Shown here: one piece after another, positions 17,707-25,009 of the stretch
Layout of the letters: each line of letters begins with the position of its first letter
How positions within the stretch are numbered: position 1 is the first letter of the stretch
NCBI RefSeq assembly: GCF_900215205.1
Contig: NZ_OBDY01000052.1
Coordinates: 1-38,601, forward strand
Source of the DNA: Paractinoplanes atraurantiacus
GTDB taxonomy: Bacteria > Actinomycetota > Actinomycetes > Mycobacteriales > Micromonosporaceae
DNA: 38,601 nt
Reading direction: 5' to 3'
Program-made: the position numbers and the translations under genes
Notes under the pieces: generated by a model
Told to the model about the DNA's origin: nothing
Databases searched by the model: none
Seen by the model: the letters and a program-made list of their open reading frames with translations, nothing else

Positions 17707-18371
17707 TCAGGCCCAGGTCGCGAGCAGGTCCAGGGCATGGCGGGCGGGCGACGACGGCGTGGCCAGGAAGACGATCAGCATCTGGTCGCGGTCGCCGTCC
17801 TGGGGTCGTCGGGGTGGCGGGCCGCGTCCATGCGCAGCACACCGGCCATGTCGGAGGCGACCTGGCACCAGTCGGCGGCGAACAGCGAGCGCGCGCCCTC
17901 GTCGAGGGTCAGCCAGCGGACGGCGTTGCGCTCGCGGGCCGGCATCGCCGGGAAGTCGGCCATCAGGAGCCGGGCCATGCGGTTGCTGGCCAGCACATCC
18001 GTACGCCGGCCGAGAACGAAGGCCGGAGCGTCGCCGAGCTGTTCGATGAGCGCGAGCAGGCCGGGACGGACCGACTGCGCCTTCGGCGCGACCCGGCGGC
18101 GGGTGGGCGTTCGGCGAGCCACGGTGTGCAGGTACGCCCGTTCGGCGTCGTCCAGGCGCAGGGCGGACGCGATCGCGTCGAGGACGGCCTCGGACGGGCT
18201 GATCGGCCGGCCCTGCTCCAGCCGCGTGTAGTAGTCGACGCTCACCCCGGCCAGCGAGGCCAGCTCCTCGCGCCGGAGCCCTTTCACCCGCCGGCCGGTG
18301 AGCTCCACCTCGGGGCGCAGCGCCGCCCGCCGGCCCCGCAGGAACTCGCTCAGCTCCTCGTTGTGCGCCAT
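17707..18371 (-). pseudogene. XRE/MmyB-type regulator broken by an internal deletion and frameshift
   Basis: From ATG 18371 the protein is a normal MmyB-family regulator (RRVKGLRREELASLAGVSVD, then YYTRLEQGRPISPSE, then DVLASNRMARLLMADFPAMP) as far as MDAARHPDDPR. It then runs out of frame to a stop at 17775. The family's usual C-terminus, QMLIVFLATPSSPARHALDL followed by LATWA, is present immediately afterwards in another frame and ends at 17707. Against the intact homologue at 14338-15174, roughly 55-58 codons are missing between these parts, around 17808-17820. This is a real deletion, not a single-base error. A truncated 198-residue protein with an intact helix-turn-helix could still be made. 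It is divergent from an SDR. Confidence 0.85.
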
Positions 18372-18456
18372 GCACCCATGGTGCCCCTCCCCCGGCCGCC
18401 CGTGGCGCCGTTGGGTGGCCCTGAGCGGGCCAGTTTCACGGCTCCGGGCGGCCGGG
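18372..18456. promoter_or_regulatory. Divergent control region of the broken regulator and SDR
   Basis: This 105-bp gap holds GCACC-CAT-GGTGC (18372-18384) next to the regulator start. It also holds a 12-base inverted pair, CCCGGCCGCCCG (18391-18402) and CGGGCGGCCGGG (18445-18456). At this GC content the long pair could be partly fortuitous, but its position fits an operator. Confidence 0.35.
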
Positions 18457-18476
18457 CGGCGTGGATCCATTGAGCC

Positions 18477-19265
18477 ATGGAAAACACCGAGAACTGGCTC
18501 ATCACCGGCGCCACCTCCGGGTTCGGGCGCCTCGTGGCGCGGCGGGCGCTGGACCGGGGCGCCCACGTCATCGCCGTCGGGCGCCGCGGCGACCTCCTGG
18601 CCGGGCTCGCCGGCCGGGTCACCCCGATCACGCTGGACATCACCGCACCCGAGGCCGAGCCGACGCTGCGAGCCGCGGTCGAGGCCGCCGGCGGGCTCGA
18701 CGTGCTCGTCAACAACGCCGGGTACGGGGTCTTCGGCGCGGTCGAGCAGATCAGCGGCGCCGAGGCCCGCGCCCTGTTCGACACCAACGTGCTGGCCAAC
18801 CTGGCCGTACTGCGGGCCGCACTGCCGGCCCTGCGCGCCTCGCGCGGGCGCATCGTGCAGCTGTCGTCGATGAACGGCCAGATCGCCTGGGCGTCGTCCG
18901 GCCTCTACCCGGCGTCGAAGGCGGCCGTGGAGCTGTTCAGCGAGGCGCTGGCGGCGGAGCTCGCCCCGGCCGGCGTCCACGTCACGCTGGTCGAGCCGGG
19001 GCTGTTCGCCACCGGGTTCGCCGGTTCCGTGCACGCCGTGGCGCCCGACGAGACGTACGCGCCGACCGTGGGAAAGTTCCTCGCCGACTTCTCCCAGCTG
19101 CCGCCGTCCGCGTTCGGGGACCCGGCGCGGGTGGCCGACGCGATCGTCGCGGTGACCGAGATGCCCGACCCGCCGCTGCGCCTGGCGGTGGGCGACGACG
19201 CGGTCGCCGGCATCCGCGCCTCGCTGCACGCGCGCCTGGCCGAGCTGGATCGCGCATTGGCCTAA
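18477..19265 (+). CDS. Short-chain dehydrogenase/reductase
   Basis: A 262-residue classical SDR with TGATSGFG at residues 10-17, NNAGYGVFG, a VQLSSMNG segment carrying the catalytic Ser, and YPASK with the catalytic Tyr and Lys, followed by VEPGLFATGF. The SSMNG...YPASKAAVE pattern is common in NADP-dependent SDRs that sit divergently from MmyB-type regulators. Here that regulator is damaged, so the gene may have escaped or changed its control. The substrate is unknown. There is little ribosome-binding signal before ATG 18477. Confidence 0.92.
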   Translation: MENTENWLITGATSGFGRLVARRALDRGAHVIAVGRRGDLLAGLAGRVTPITLDITAPEAEPTLRAAVEAAGGLDVLVNNAGYGVFGAVEQISGAEARALFDTNVLANLAVLRAALPALRASRGRIVQLSSMNGQIAWASSGLYPASKAAVELFSEALAAELAPAGVHVTLVEPGLFATGFAGSVHAVAPDETYAPTVGKFLADFSQLPPSAFGDPARVADAIVAVTEMPDPPLRLAVGDDAVAGIRASLHARLAELDRALA

Positions 19266-19343
19266 ACGATTGAGGCGGCTTTGGCCCTCCGGCCGGATCC
19301 CGGTGGATCTAGCCTGAGGGCCGAGCACAACTGAGGAGCCTTC

Positions 19344-19943
19344 ATGACCCGGGTCGACTTCTATTTCGACGCCGCCTGCCCGTTCGCCTGGATCACGTCG
19401 CGGTGGATCCACGAGGTCTCGCCGCTGCGCGAGCTGGAAGTGCACTGGAAGCCGATGAGCCTGTACGTGCTGAACGAGGGGCGCGAGCTGCCCGACTGGT
19501 ACCGCGACCTGGTCGACCGGTCGCTCGGCACGGCCCGCGTCGTCACGGCGGCGGCCGAGGAGCACGGCTACGAGGTGCTGCGCGACCTCTACACGGCGCT
19601 CGGCACACGGATCCACAACCAGGGCAACAAGGACTTCGCCGCCGTGGTGCCCGAGGCGCTGAGCGAGGCCGGGCTGCCGGCCTCGCTGGCCGGCGCGGCC
19701 GGCGACGACCGCTACGACGAGGCGCTGCGCAAGAGCCACCACGAGGGCATGGACCCGGTCGGCGAGGACGTCGGCACGCCGACCATCCACATCGACGGGG
19801 TCGCGTTCTTCGGGCCGGTCCTCAACCAGATCCCGCGGGGCGAGGAAGCCGCACGGATCTTCGACGGGGCGCGGGCGCTGGCCAACTACCCCGGCTTCTT
19901 CGAGCTCAAGCGGACCCGGACCGGCGGGCTCTCCTTCGACTGA
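19344..19943 (+). CDS. DsbA-fold protein, homologue of mycothiol-dependent reductase Rv2466c
   Basis: A 199-residue thioredoxin-fold protein. The N-terminus VDFYFDAACPFAWITSRWIHEV matches the active-site region of the mycobacterial Rv2466c family, which uses mycothiol as electron donor. The C-terminal half has VGTPTIHIDGVAFFGPVLNQIPRGEE with the cis-Pro loop. The family's CPWC motif is CPFA here, so only the first Cys remains; a monothiol mechanism with mycothiol would be required. ATG 19344 has GAGGAG nearby. The gene follows the SDR by 78 bp, and its last 58 bp overlap the converging regulator gene. Confidence 0.88.
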   Translation: MTRVDFYFDAACPFAWITSRWIHEVSPLRELEVHWKPMSLYVLNEGRELPDWYRDLVDRSLGTARVVTAAAEEHGYEVLRDLYTALGTRIHNQGNKDFAAVVPEALSEAGLPASLAGAAGDDRYDEALRKSHHEGMDPVGEDVGTPTIHIDGVAFFGPVLNQIPRGEEAARIFDGARALANYPGFFELKRTRTGGLSFD

Positions 19944-20830
19944 GAACGCTCGGCGGACTGAGAGGCAAGGCCGTCGAGGAGGCGCTGCAGGCCGTACTCC
20001 AGCAGCACGTCCAGGTTGAAGTCGTGGTCGCCCTCGGTGATGTAGCGGGCCATCAGCGGCAGCTTGCCCGTGCCGAGGACGGCCGCGAACCGTTCGCCCT
20101 GCGAGGCCAGCCACTGCTGGTCGGTCATGCCGGTCTCCTGCTCGGCCTGCGCCTCCTCCTCGAGGTTGACGGCCGTGCCCCGTACGTAGTTGGCGATCGT
20201 CACCGCGGCCTTGAACTGGGTCTCCGTGTCGAAGCCGCGGCGCTGGAGCGCCCGCATCGTCCACTCGGTGTGCGCCATCGCGTGCGGGGCGAGCAGGGGC
20301 CGGGTGAACGAGACGGCCTGGGCCAGCCAGGGGTGGTCGCGGTACATCGACCACTGGAGCCGGGCCAGCGCCTCGACGCAGGCCCGCCAGTCGTCGGTGT
20401 CCGGGTCGAGCGCGGCCGGCGGTGGGTTGTCGGCCATCACCCGGTCCATCATGAGCAGGACCAGGTTCTCCTTGTCCTGCACGTAGCGGTAGAGCGACAT
20501 GGTCGGGATGCCGAGGTCGCCGGCCAGGCGGCGCATGGAGACCGCGGGCAGCCCCTCGGCGTCGCCGATGGCGATGGCGGCCTCGACGACCTGGTCCGTG
20601 TCCGGTGGTGTGGCGGCGCTTCCGGACACGATCGTGCCGGCGCCGGGCCGGGTCTCGACCAGGCCGGTGTCGCGCAGGTGGGCGATGACCCGGGTGGCGG
20701 TGGCCATGGCGACGCCGTGGGTGGCCATGATCTGCCGCGTCGAGGGCACGGGGCCGCCGTCTTTGATCTGGGCCTCGATGGAGGCGGCGATCCGCCGGTA
20801 CAGGGGTTCCACCGCACTAGTGCAGCACAT
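19886..20830 (-). CDS. GntR-TetR hybrid transcription regulator
   Basis: The roughly 314-residue protein begins with a GntR-type winged helix (PLYRRIAASIEAQI, then PSTRQIMATHGVAMATATRV, then GLVETRPGAGTIV). This is followed by a TetR-type helix-turn-helix (LPAVSMRRLAGDLGIPTMSL, then YRYVQDKENLVLLMMD) and a TetR C-terminal ligand domain (HPWLAQAVSFTRPLLAPHA and onward). Such double-headed regulators occur in actinobacteria. The start is uncertain: ATG 20830 and GTG 20812 both lack a clear ribosome-binding site, and operator-like repeats overlap both. It is divergent from an ABC exporter that it probably represses. The last 19 codons overlap the neighbouring DsbA-fold gene and are rich in Ser, Lys and Arg. 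Confidence 0.85.
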   Translation of the reverse strand: MCCTSAVEPLYRRIAASIEAQIKDGGPVPSTRQIMATHGVAMATATRVIAHLRDTGLVETRPGAGTIVSGSAATPPDTDQVVEAAIAIGDAEGLPAVSMRRLAGDLGIPTMSLYRYVQDKENLVLLMMDRVMADNPPPAALDPDTDDWRACVEALARLQWSMYRDHPWLAQAVSFTRPLLAPHAMAHTEWTMRALQRRGFDTETQFKAAVTIANYVRGTAVNLEEEAQAEQETGMTDQQWLASQGERFAAVLGTGKLPLMARYITEGDHDFNLDVLLEYGLQRLLDGLASQSAERSQSKESPPVRVRLSSKKPG

Positions 20831-20865
20831 GGTGGAGTTAGCACTACCGACACGGCGACTAGTGC
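20814..20865. promoter_or_regulatory. Operator repeats GCACTA/TAGTGC of the ABC exporter region
   Basis: GCACTAGTGC (20814-20823) is a perfect palindrome. A second pair made of the same half-sites, GCACTA (20841-20846) and TAGTGC (20860-20865), is spaced by 13 bases. The four half-sites lie between the hybrid regulator and the ABC genes, consistent with two regulator-binding sites controlling both. Confidence 0.6.
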
Positions 20866-20907
20866 GCTCGTACGGTGTACTCATCCGACCACGGGAGGGG
20901 CACCATC

Positions 20908-21639
20908 ATGAATGACGCGGTCCGTGTGGAATCGCTGTACAAGACATATGACAACGGGGTGACCGCCCTCGACGGCGTGTCCGCGGCCTTCGCCTCGGGC
21001 ACGTTCACCGCGGTCATGGGGCCGTCCGGATCCGGCAAGAGCACGCTGTTGCAGTGCGCGGCCGGGCTCGACGAGCCGACCGCGGGCCGGGTCTTCATCG
21101 GCGGCACCGAGCTGACGGCCACCAAGGACACCGCCCGCACCAAGTTCCGGCGCGGCCGGGTCGGCTTCGTCTTCCAGGACTACAACCTGTTGCCGTCCCT
21201 GACGGTCGAGCAGAACGTGCTGCTTCCCTTGCGCCTGGCCGGAAAGCGCCGGAAGGACCCGAAAGCGATCCTCGGCCGCTTGGGGCTCGGCGATCGCACC
21301 CACGAGCTGCCCGAGCGACTCTCCGGCGGTCAGCGCCAGCGGGTGGCGGTGGCGCGGGCGCTGGTCACCGAGCCGGCCGTCATCTTCGCCGACGAGCCGA
21401 CCGGGGCCCTCGACATGCGCAGCGCCCGCGAGGTTCTGACGCTGCTGCGGGCCGTGGTGCACGAATTCGGCCGTACGGTCGTGATGGTCACCCACGACCC
21501 GGTGGCGGCCGCACACGCCGACTCGGTGCTGTTCCTGGCCGACGGACGGCTGGCCGGGTCGCTGGCCCGGCCGACCGCCGAGGCTGTGGCCGAGCGCCTC
21601 GCCCACCTGGGCGACCTCACCACCCGGATCGCGGCATGA
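20908..21639 (+). CDS. ABC transporter ATPase, MacB/LolD type
   Basis: A 243-residue ATPase with Walker A GPSGSGKST at residues 38-46, Q-loop FVFQDYNLLPSLT, signature LSGGQRQRVAVARAL, Walker B VIFADEPTGALD and H-loop VMVTHDP. The FQDYNLLP...NVLLPL context is typical of ATPases paired with FtsX/MacB-type permeases, which export peptides, lipids or antibiotics or act mechanically. ATG 20908 has GGGAGGGG upstream. The stop overlaps the permease start as ATGA. The divergent GntR-TetR regulator suggests induction by a toxic compound. Confidence 0.94.
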   Translation: MNDAVRVESLYKTYDNGVTALDGVSAAFASGTFTAVMGPSGSGKSTLLQCAAGLDEPTAGRVFIGGTELTATKDTARTKFRRGRVGFVFQDYNLLPSLTVEQNVLLPLRLAGKRRKDPKAILGRLGLGDRTHELPERLSGGQRQRVAVARALVTEPAVIFADEPTGALDMRSAREVLTLLRAVVHEFGRTVVMVTHDPVAAAHADSVLFLADGRLAGSLARPTAEAVAERLAHLGDLTTRIAA

Positions 21640-22937
21640 TCGCCATCGCGCTGCGGAACCTGAAGCACCGGCCGGGCGGCTTCATCGCCACCTTCGTGTC
21701 CGCCTTCCTCGGCGCTGCCCTGCTCATGGCCTTCGCGTCCCTGATGGACACCGGGGACTCCGAGTCGCTGACGACCACGGCCACGGTCGGCGGCGGCTGG
21801 TGCCTCGTCATCGTGGCCTTCGCGGTCACGTCGACCCTGTCGCTGTCGGTGCGGCAGCGGGCCGATCAGGTGGCGCTGCTGCGCTCGGCCGGCGCGACCG
21901 GGCCCCAGTTGCGCCGCATGATCGTCGGGGAGGCGGCGGCGATCGCTGTGCTCGCCTCGGCGGCCGCGGTGCCGGTCGGCTGGGTGCTCGGCCGTGTGCT
22001 GCTGTCGCTGCTCAAGGACACGGGCCAGGTGGACGCCGGCGTCGGCTACCAGTTCGGCGCGATCGCCCTGGGAACGGGCTTCGGCGTGACGCTGCTGGGT
22101 GCGGTGGCCGCGGCGTGGGCGACCGCCCGCCGTACGGCCGGAAACGCCGGCGGCAAGCCGGAAAGACCGCGCCTGCGCCGGATCGGGGCGGTGCTGTTCC
22201 TGCTCGCCGGGGCGAACTGCTCGATCCTGACGGCCACGGTGATGGACGGCAAGGGCGTCGACGCGATGCAGACGGCCGGTCAGGCCGGGATCTGGGCGGC
22301 GATCGGCCTGGCCCTGCTGGCGCCCGAGCTGCTGCGGATGGTCACGGCCGTCGTCGGCCCGGTCGTGCGGGCCCTGGGCGGCGTGGCCGGTGAGCTCGCG
22401 GTGACCGGCGTGCACTCGCGGTCGCGCCAGCTGGCCGGCGCGGTGATGCCGGTGGTGCTGTTCACCGGGGTGGCCACCGGAACGGTCTACATGCAGGGCA
22501 TCGAGGACCGGGCGGCCGAGGGCCAGATCCAGCCCGAGTACGCCCAGGACATTCAGACGCTGAACTACGTGGTGGTCGGCATGATCGCCCTGTTCGTGGC
22601 GGTGATGCTGGTGAACACCCTCATCGCGGCCACGGCCCGGCGCCGCCGTGAGTTCGCCCAGCACCGCCTCGCGGGAGCCACCCGCGGTCAGCTGCTGGCG
22701 ATGGTCTCGCTCGAGGTCGTCCTGGTCGCTATCACGGGTGTGCTCGGCGGGTCGGTGGCCGCGCTCTTCACCATCGTCCCGTTCGGCTCGGCCCGCGCCG
22801 GGCACCTGTGGCCGGACGCGAGCCCGTGGCAGTACGCGGTCATCGTCACCCTGGCCGTGCTGCTGACCGCGGCCGCCACGGTCCAGACGACCCGCCGAAC
22901 GCTGCGGGGCCCGGCCACCGCCGCGATCCGCGCCTGA
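21636..22937 (+). CDS. FtsX/MacB-like ABC transporter permease
   Basis: A 433-residue membrane protein with about eight hydrophobic segments arranged as two FtsX-like halves. Each half contains an RxxxxALxRxAGATxxQxxxM motif (RQRADQVALLRSAGATGPQL in the first, RRREFAQHRLAGATRGQLLA in the second). It carries no large extracellular domain, unlike MacB itself. It starts within the stop of the ATPase gene (ATGA), so the two subunits are cotranslated. A strong terminator follows 12 bp after its stop. Confidence 0.9.
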   Translation: MIAIALRNLKHRPGGFIATFVSAFLGAALLMAFASLMDTGDSESLTTTATVGGGWCLVIVAFAVTSTLSLSVRQRADQVALLRSAGATGPQLRRMIVGEAAAIAVLASAAAVPVGWVLGRVLLSLLKDTGQVDAGVGYQFGAIALGTGFGVTLLGAVAAAWATARRTAGNAGGKPERPRLRRIGAVLFLLAGANCSILTATVMDGKGVDAMQTAGQAGIWAAIGLALLAPELLRMVTAVVGPVVRALGGVAGELAVTGVHSRSRQLAGAVMPVVLFTGVATGTVYMQGIEDRAAEGQIQPEYAQDIQTLNYVVVGMIALFVAVMLVNTLIAATARRRREFAQHRLAGATRGQLLAMVSLEVVLVAITGVLGGSVAALFTIVPFGSARAGHLWPDASPWQYAVIVTLAVLLTAAATVQTTRRTLRGPATAAIRA

Positions 22938-22949
22938 CACCCGCCTACA

Positions 22950-22984
22950 GCAAACGGCCCCGGCCTGAGGCCGGGGCCGTTTGC
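22950..22984. terminator. Bidirectional intrinsic terminator
   Basis: GCAAACGGCCCCGGCC (22950-22965) and its exact reverse complement (22969-22984) form a 16-bp stem around TGA. The outer AAA/TTT pairs give a short T-run on both strands. It lies between the converging permease and rpmE2 genes and can serve both. Confidence 0.92.
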
Positions 22985-22992
22985 ATGGTCAC

Positions 22993-23244
22993 TTACTTGC
23001 CGTGGCGCGCGTACTTGGCGCGGAACTTCTCGATGCGCCCGGCGGTGTCCAGAACCCGGGTGCGGCCCGTCCAGAACGGGTGGCTCGCCGAGGAGATCTG
23101 AACGTCGATCACCGGGTAGGTCTGCCCGTCGGTCCACTCGATGGAGTTCCTGCTGGTCTCCGTCGAGCGGGTGAGGAAGGCGAAGTCAGCGTTGCGGTCG
23201 CGGTAGACGACGCGGTGGTAGTCCGGGTGAATGCCGTTCTTCAT
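22993..23244 (-). CDS. rpmE2: 50S ribosomal protein L31 type B
   Basis: An 83-residue L31 of the zinc-free kind: MKNGIHPDYHRVVYRD, ISSASHPFWTGRTRVLDTAG and RIEKFRAKYARHGK are present, and no Cys pair is seen. In actinobacteria the C-minus paralogue usually replaces the zinc-binding form under zinc shortage, often under Zur control. I see no clear Zur box upstream. ATG 23244 has a strong GGAGGAGAT ribosome-binding site. The gene lies alone between a terminator and an AKR. Confidence 0.95.
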   Translation of the reverse strand: MKNGIHPDYHRVVYRDRNADFAFLTRSTETSRNSIEWTDGQTYPVIDVQISSASHPFWTGRTRVLDTAGRIEKFRAKYARHGK

Positions 23245-23341
23245 GGCTATCTCCTCCAAAGGGACGTCCACCACAACCAGGCGCGGGGTCACACTATTCC
23301 GGCCTCGGTGACTGCTGGGTCACAGGGCTTGAGCTGCTAAT

Positions 23342-24286
23342 TTACGCAAACTTCGAGGAGGCGGCGTCGAGCGCGGCGGCCTCGTCGGCCGACAGGTCGA
23401 AGGTGGCGGAGGCCAGCAGGGCCGGCAGCTGGGCGGTGGTGCTGGCGCTGGCGATCGGCGCGACCACCCGCGGGCGCTGACGGAGCCAGGCCAGGGCCAC
23501 AGTGGCGATCTCGGCGCCGCGATCGCGGGCGATCTTGTCGAGGGCGCCGACCACGTCGAGGCCGCCGTTCTCGAGCAGGGCGGCCGCTCCCCCGCCGCGC
23601 GGGGACTTCGAGAGGTCCTCGGTGGTGCGGTACTTGCCGGTCAGGAAGCCGCTGGCCAGGCCGTAGTAGGGCACGACGGCCAGGTTCTCGGCGGCGGCGA
23701 CCGGGGCGATGTCCGTCTCGTAGTTGGCCCGGGCCACCAGGTTGTAGTGCGGCTGCACGGCCACGGGCAGGGCGAAGCCCTCGCGGCGGGCGATCTCGAT
23801 CCACTCGCGGATGCGGGCGCCGGTGTAGTTGGAGACCGCGACGGCACGTACCTTGCCGGCCCGGACCAGCGCGTCGAACGCGGCCGCGGTCTCGATCAGC
23901 GGGGTCGACTCGTCGTCGTAGTGCGCGTAGTAGAGGTCGATGTGCTCGACACCGAGCCGGCCGAGCGAGGCGTCCGCCGCCGCCGCGATGGTGGTCGCCG
24001 ACAGGCCCCGGAACTGCGGGTGCTGGCTGACCTTGGTGGCGACGACGATCTGGTCGCGGTGGCCGCGCGAGCGCAGCCACTCGCCGATGATCGTCTCGGA
24101 CTCGCCACCCGAGTTGCCGGGCACCCAGGCCGAATAGCCGTCGGCGGTGTCGATGAAGTTGCCGCCGCCGGAGACGTACTGGTCAAGCACCTCGAATGAA
24201 GCGTCTTTGTCGCTGGTCCAGCCGAAGACGTTGCCGCCCAGCGAGAGCGGGAAGACGTCGATGCCGGAGTTTCCGAGAGTCGCCAT
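23342..24286 (-). CDS. Aldo/keto reductase, second
   Basis: A 314-residue AKR with the Asp/Tyr pair in NFIDTADGYSAW, Lys in IVVATKVSQHP and His in DLYYAHYDDE, plus the cofactor block RPRVVAPIASASTTAQL at the C-terminus. It belongs to a different AKR subgroup from the copy at 13151-14197, with a longer loop after the Tyr (VPGNSGGESETIIGEW). ATG 24286 begins MATLGNSGIDVFPLSLGGNV, the normal family start; a longer frame from 24352 is not conserved in character. The gene is divergent from the snapalysin gene, 160 bp away. Confidence 0.92.
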   Translation of the reverse strand: MATLGNSGIDVFPLSLGGNVFGWTSDKDASFEVLDQYVSGGGNFIDTADGYSAWVPGNSGGESETIIGEWLRSRGHRDQIVVATKVSQHPQFRGLSATTIAAAADASLGRLGVEHIDLYYAHYDDESTPLIETAAAFDALVRAGKVRAVAVSNYTGARIREWIEIARREGFALPVAVQPHYNLVARANYETDIAPVAAAENLAVVPYYGLASGFLTGKYRTTEDLSKSPRGGGAAALLENGGLDVVGALDKIARDRGAEIATVALAWLRQRPRVVAPIASASTTAQLPALLASATFDLSADEAAALDAASSKFA

Positions 24287-24382
24287 GGACCTGATTTTCC
24301 TTCCGTTGATCAACCCCCGAACGCTATCTCGGCCGCGGCGGACCGGCATCACATGTCACAGAGTCCGTAGCCGGTATGCCCG

Positions 24383-24405
24383 TTGACATTGATTGATGTC
24401 GATCC
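24383..24405 (+). promoter_or_regulatory. Possible control element upstream of the snapalysin gene
   Basis: TTGACA (24383-24388) could be a -35 box. The overlapping ATTGATTGATGTC (24388-24400) resembles ATTGATAGACGTC upstream of the serine protease gene at 27421 (11 of 13 bases). No good -10 box is seen at 17 bp. Confidence 0.3.
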
Positions 24406-24446
24406 AAGGGGGACGCTCGAACCACCGACCCCCCGAGGAGGACGCC

Positions 24447-24980
24447 ATGCTGTTACGCAGGATCGCCGCGGCCCTGTGCGCCACCGCGCTCGCCGCCGTC
24501 GGGCTGCAGGCCACGAGCGCCGCGCCGGCCACCGCCGCGCCCAGGGTGCTCTACTACGACGCGAGCCAGGCCCAGGAGTTCCGCTCGGTCGTCGACCAGG
24601 GCGCCCAGATCTGGAACAGCCGGGTCACCAACGTGCGCCTGGTGGCGGTCTCGGCCGGCCAGACCCCCAACATCCGGGTGTACGCCGACAACGGCTGGCC
24701 ACGCACATATACGACGTCCCTGGGCAACGGCCGCTGGTACATGGGCCGCGAAGCGGTGAACGACGGCTATTTCCAGGCCCGCATCGCCGCCCACGAGTTC
24801 GGCCACATCCTCGGCCTGCCCGACCGTCGCACCGGCCTCTGCGCCGACCTGATGTCCGGCAGCAGCGCCCCGGTGTCGTGCACCAACGCCTACCCGAACA
24901 CCCGGGAGGCCACCACCGTCAACAGCAACTTCGCCTCGGCCGCGGCAGTGGCACCCCAGGTCTACGCCTGGGCCGGCTGA
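24447..24980 (+). CDS. Snapalysin-type secreted zinc metalloprotease (M7)
   Basis: A 177-residue preprotein. The signal peptide is MLLRRIAAALCATALAAVGL followed by a run ending ATAA; the mature part starts near APRVLYYDASQAQEF. The zinc site is HEFGHILGLPD (HExxHxxGxxD) followed by CADLMSG with the Met-turn, both hallmarks of snapalysin. The two Cys of GLCADLM and VSCTNAYP probably form a disulfide. It is short, like other Streptomyces small neutral proteases, with little propeptide. ATG 24447 has GAGGAGG upstream. In Streptomyces such genes are next to a LysR activator; none is present here. Confidence 0.93.
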   Translation: MLLRRIAAALCATALAAVGLQATSAAPATAAPRVLYYDASQAQEFRSVVDQGAQIWNSRVTNVRLVAVSAGQTPNIRVYADNGWPRTYTTSLGNGRWYMGREAVNDGYFQARIAAHEFGHILGLPDRRTGLCADLMSGSSAPVSCTNAYPNTREATTVNSNFASAAAVAPQVYAWAG

Positions 24981-25009
24981 GGGGCCGTCTCAGCGGGTGA
25001 TGGCCGGCG

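Noticed and set aside
18391..18456. 12-bp GC-only inverted pair as a definite operator
   Set aside because: In DNA of this composition such a pair may arise by chance. It is listed only as a low-confidence control region.
17775..20354. Apparent 859-residue minus-strand protein covering the broken regulator and two plus-strand genes
   Set aside because: Only the end from ATG 18371 is regulator-like; the upstream part is antisense to the SDR and DsbA-fold genes and has no domain character.
23245..23341. Search for a Zur box before the zinc-free L31 gene
   Set aside because: No TGAAAATGATTTTCA-like palindrome is visible, so zinc control cannot be claimed from the sequence.
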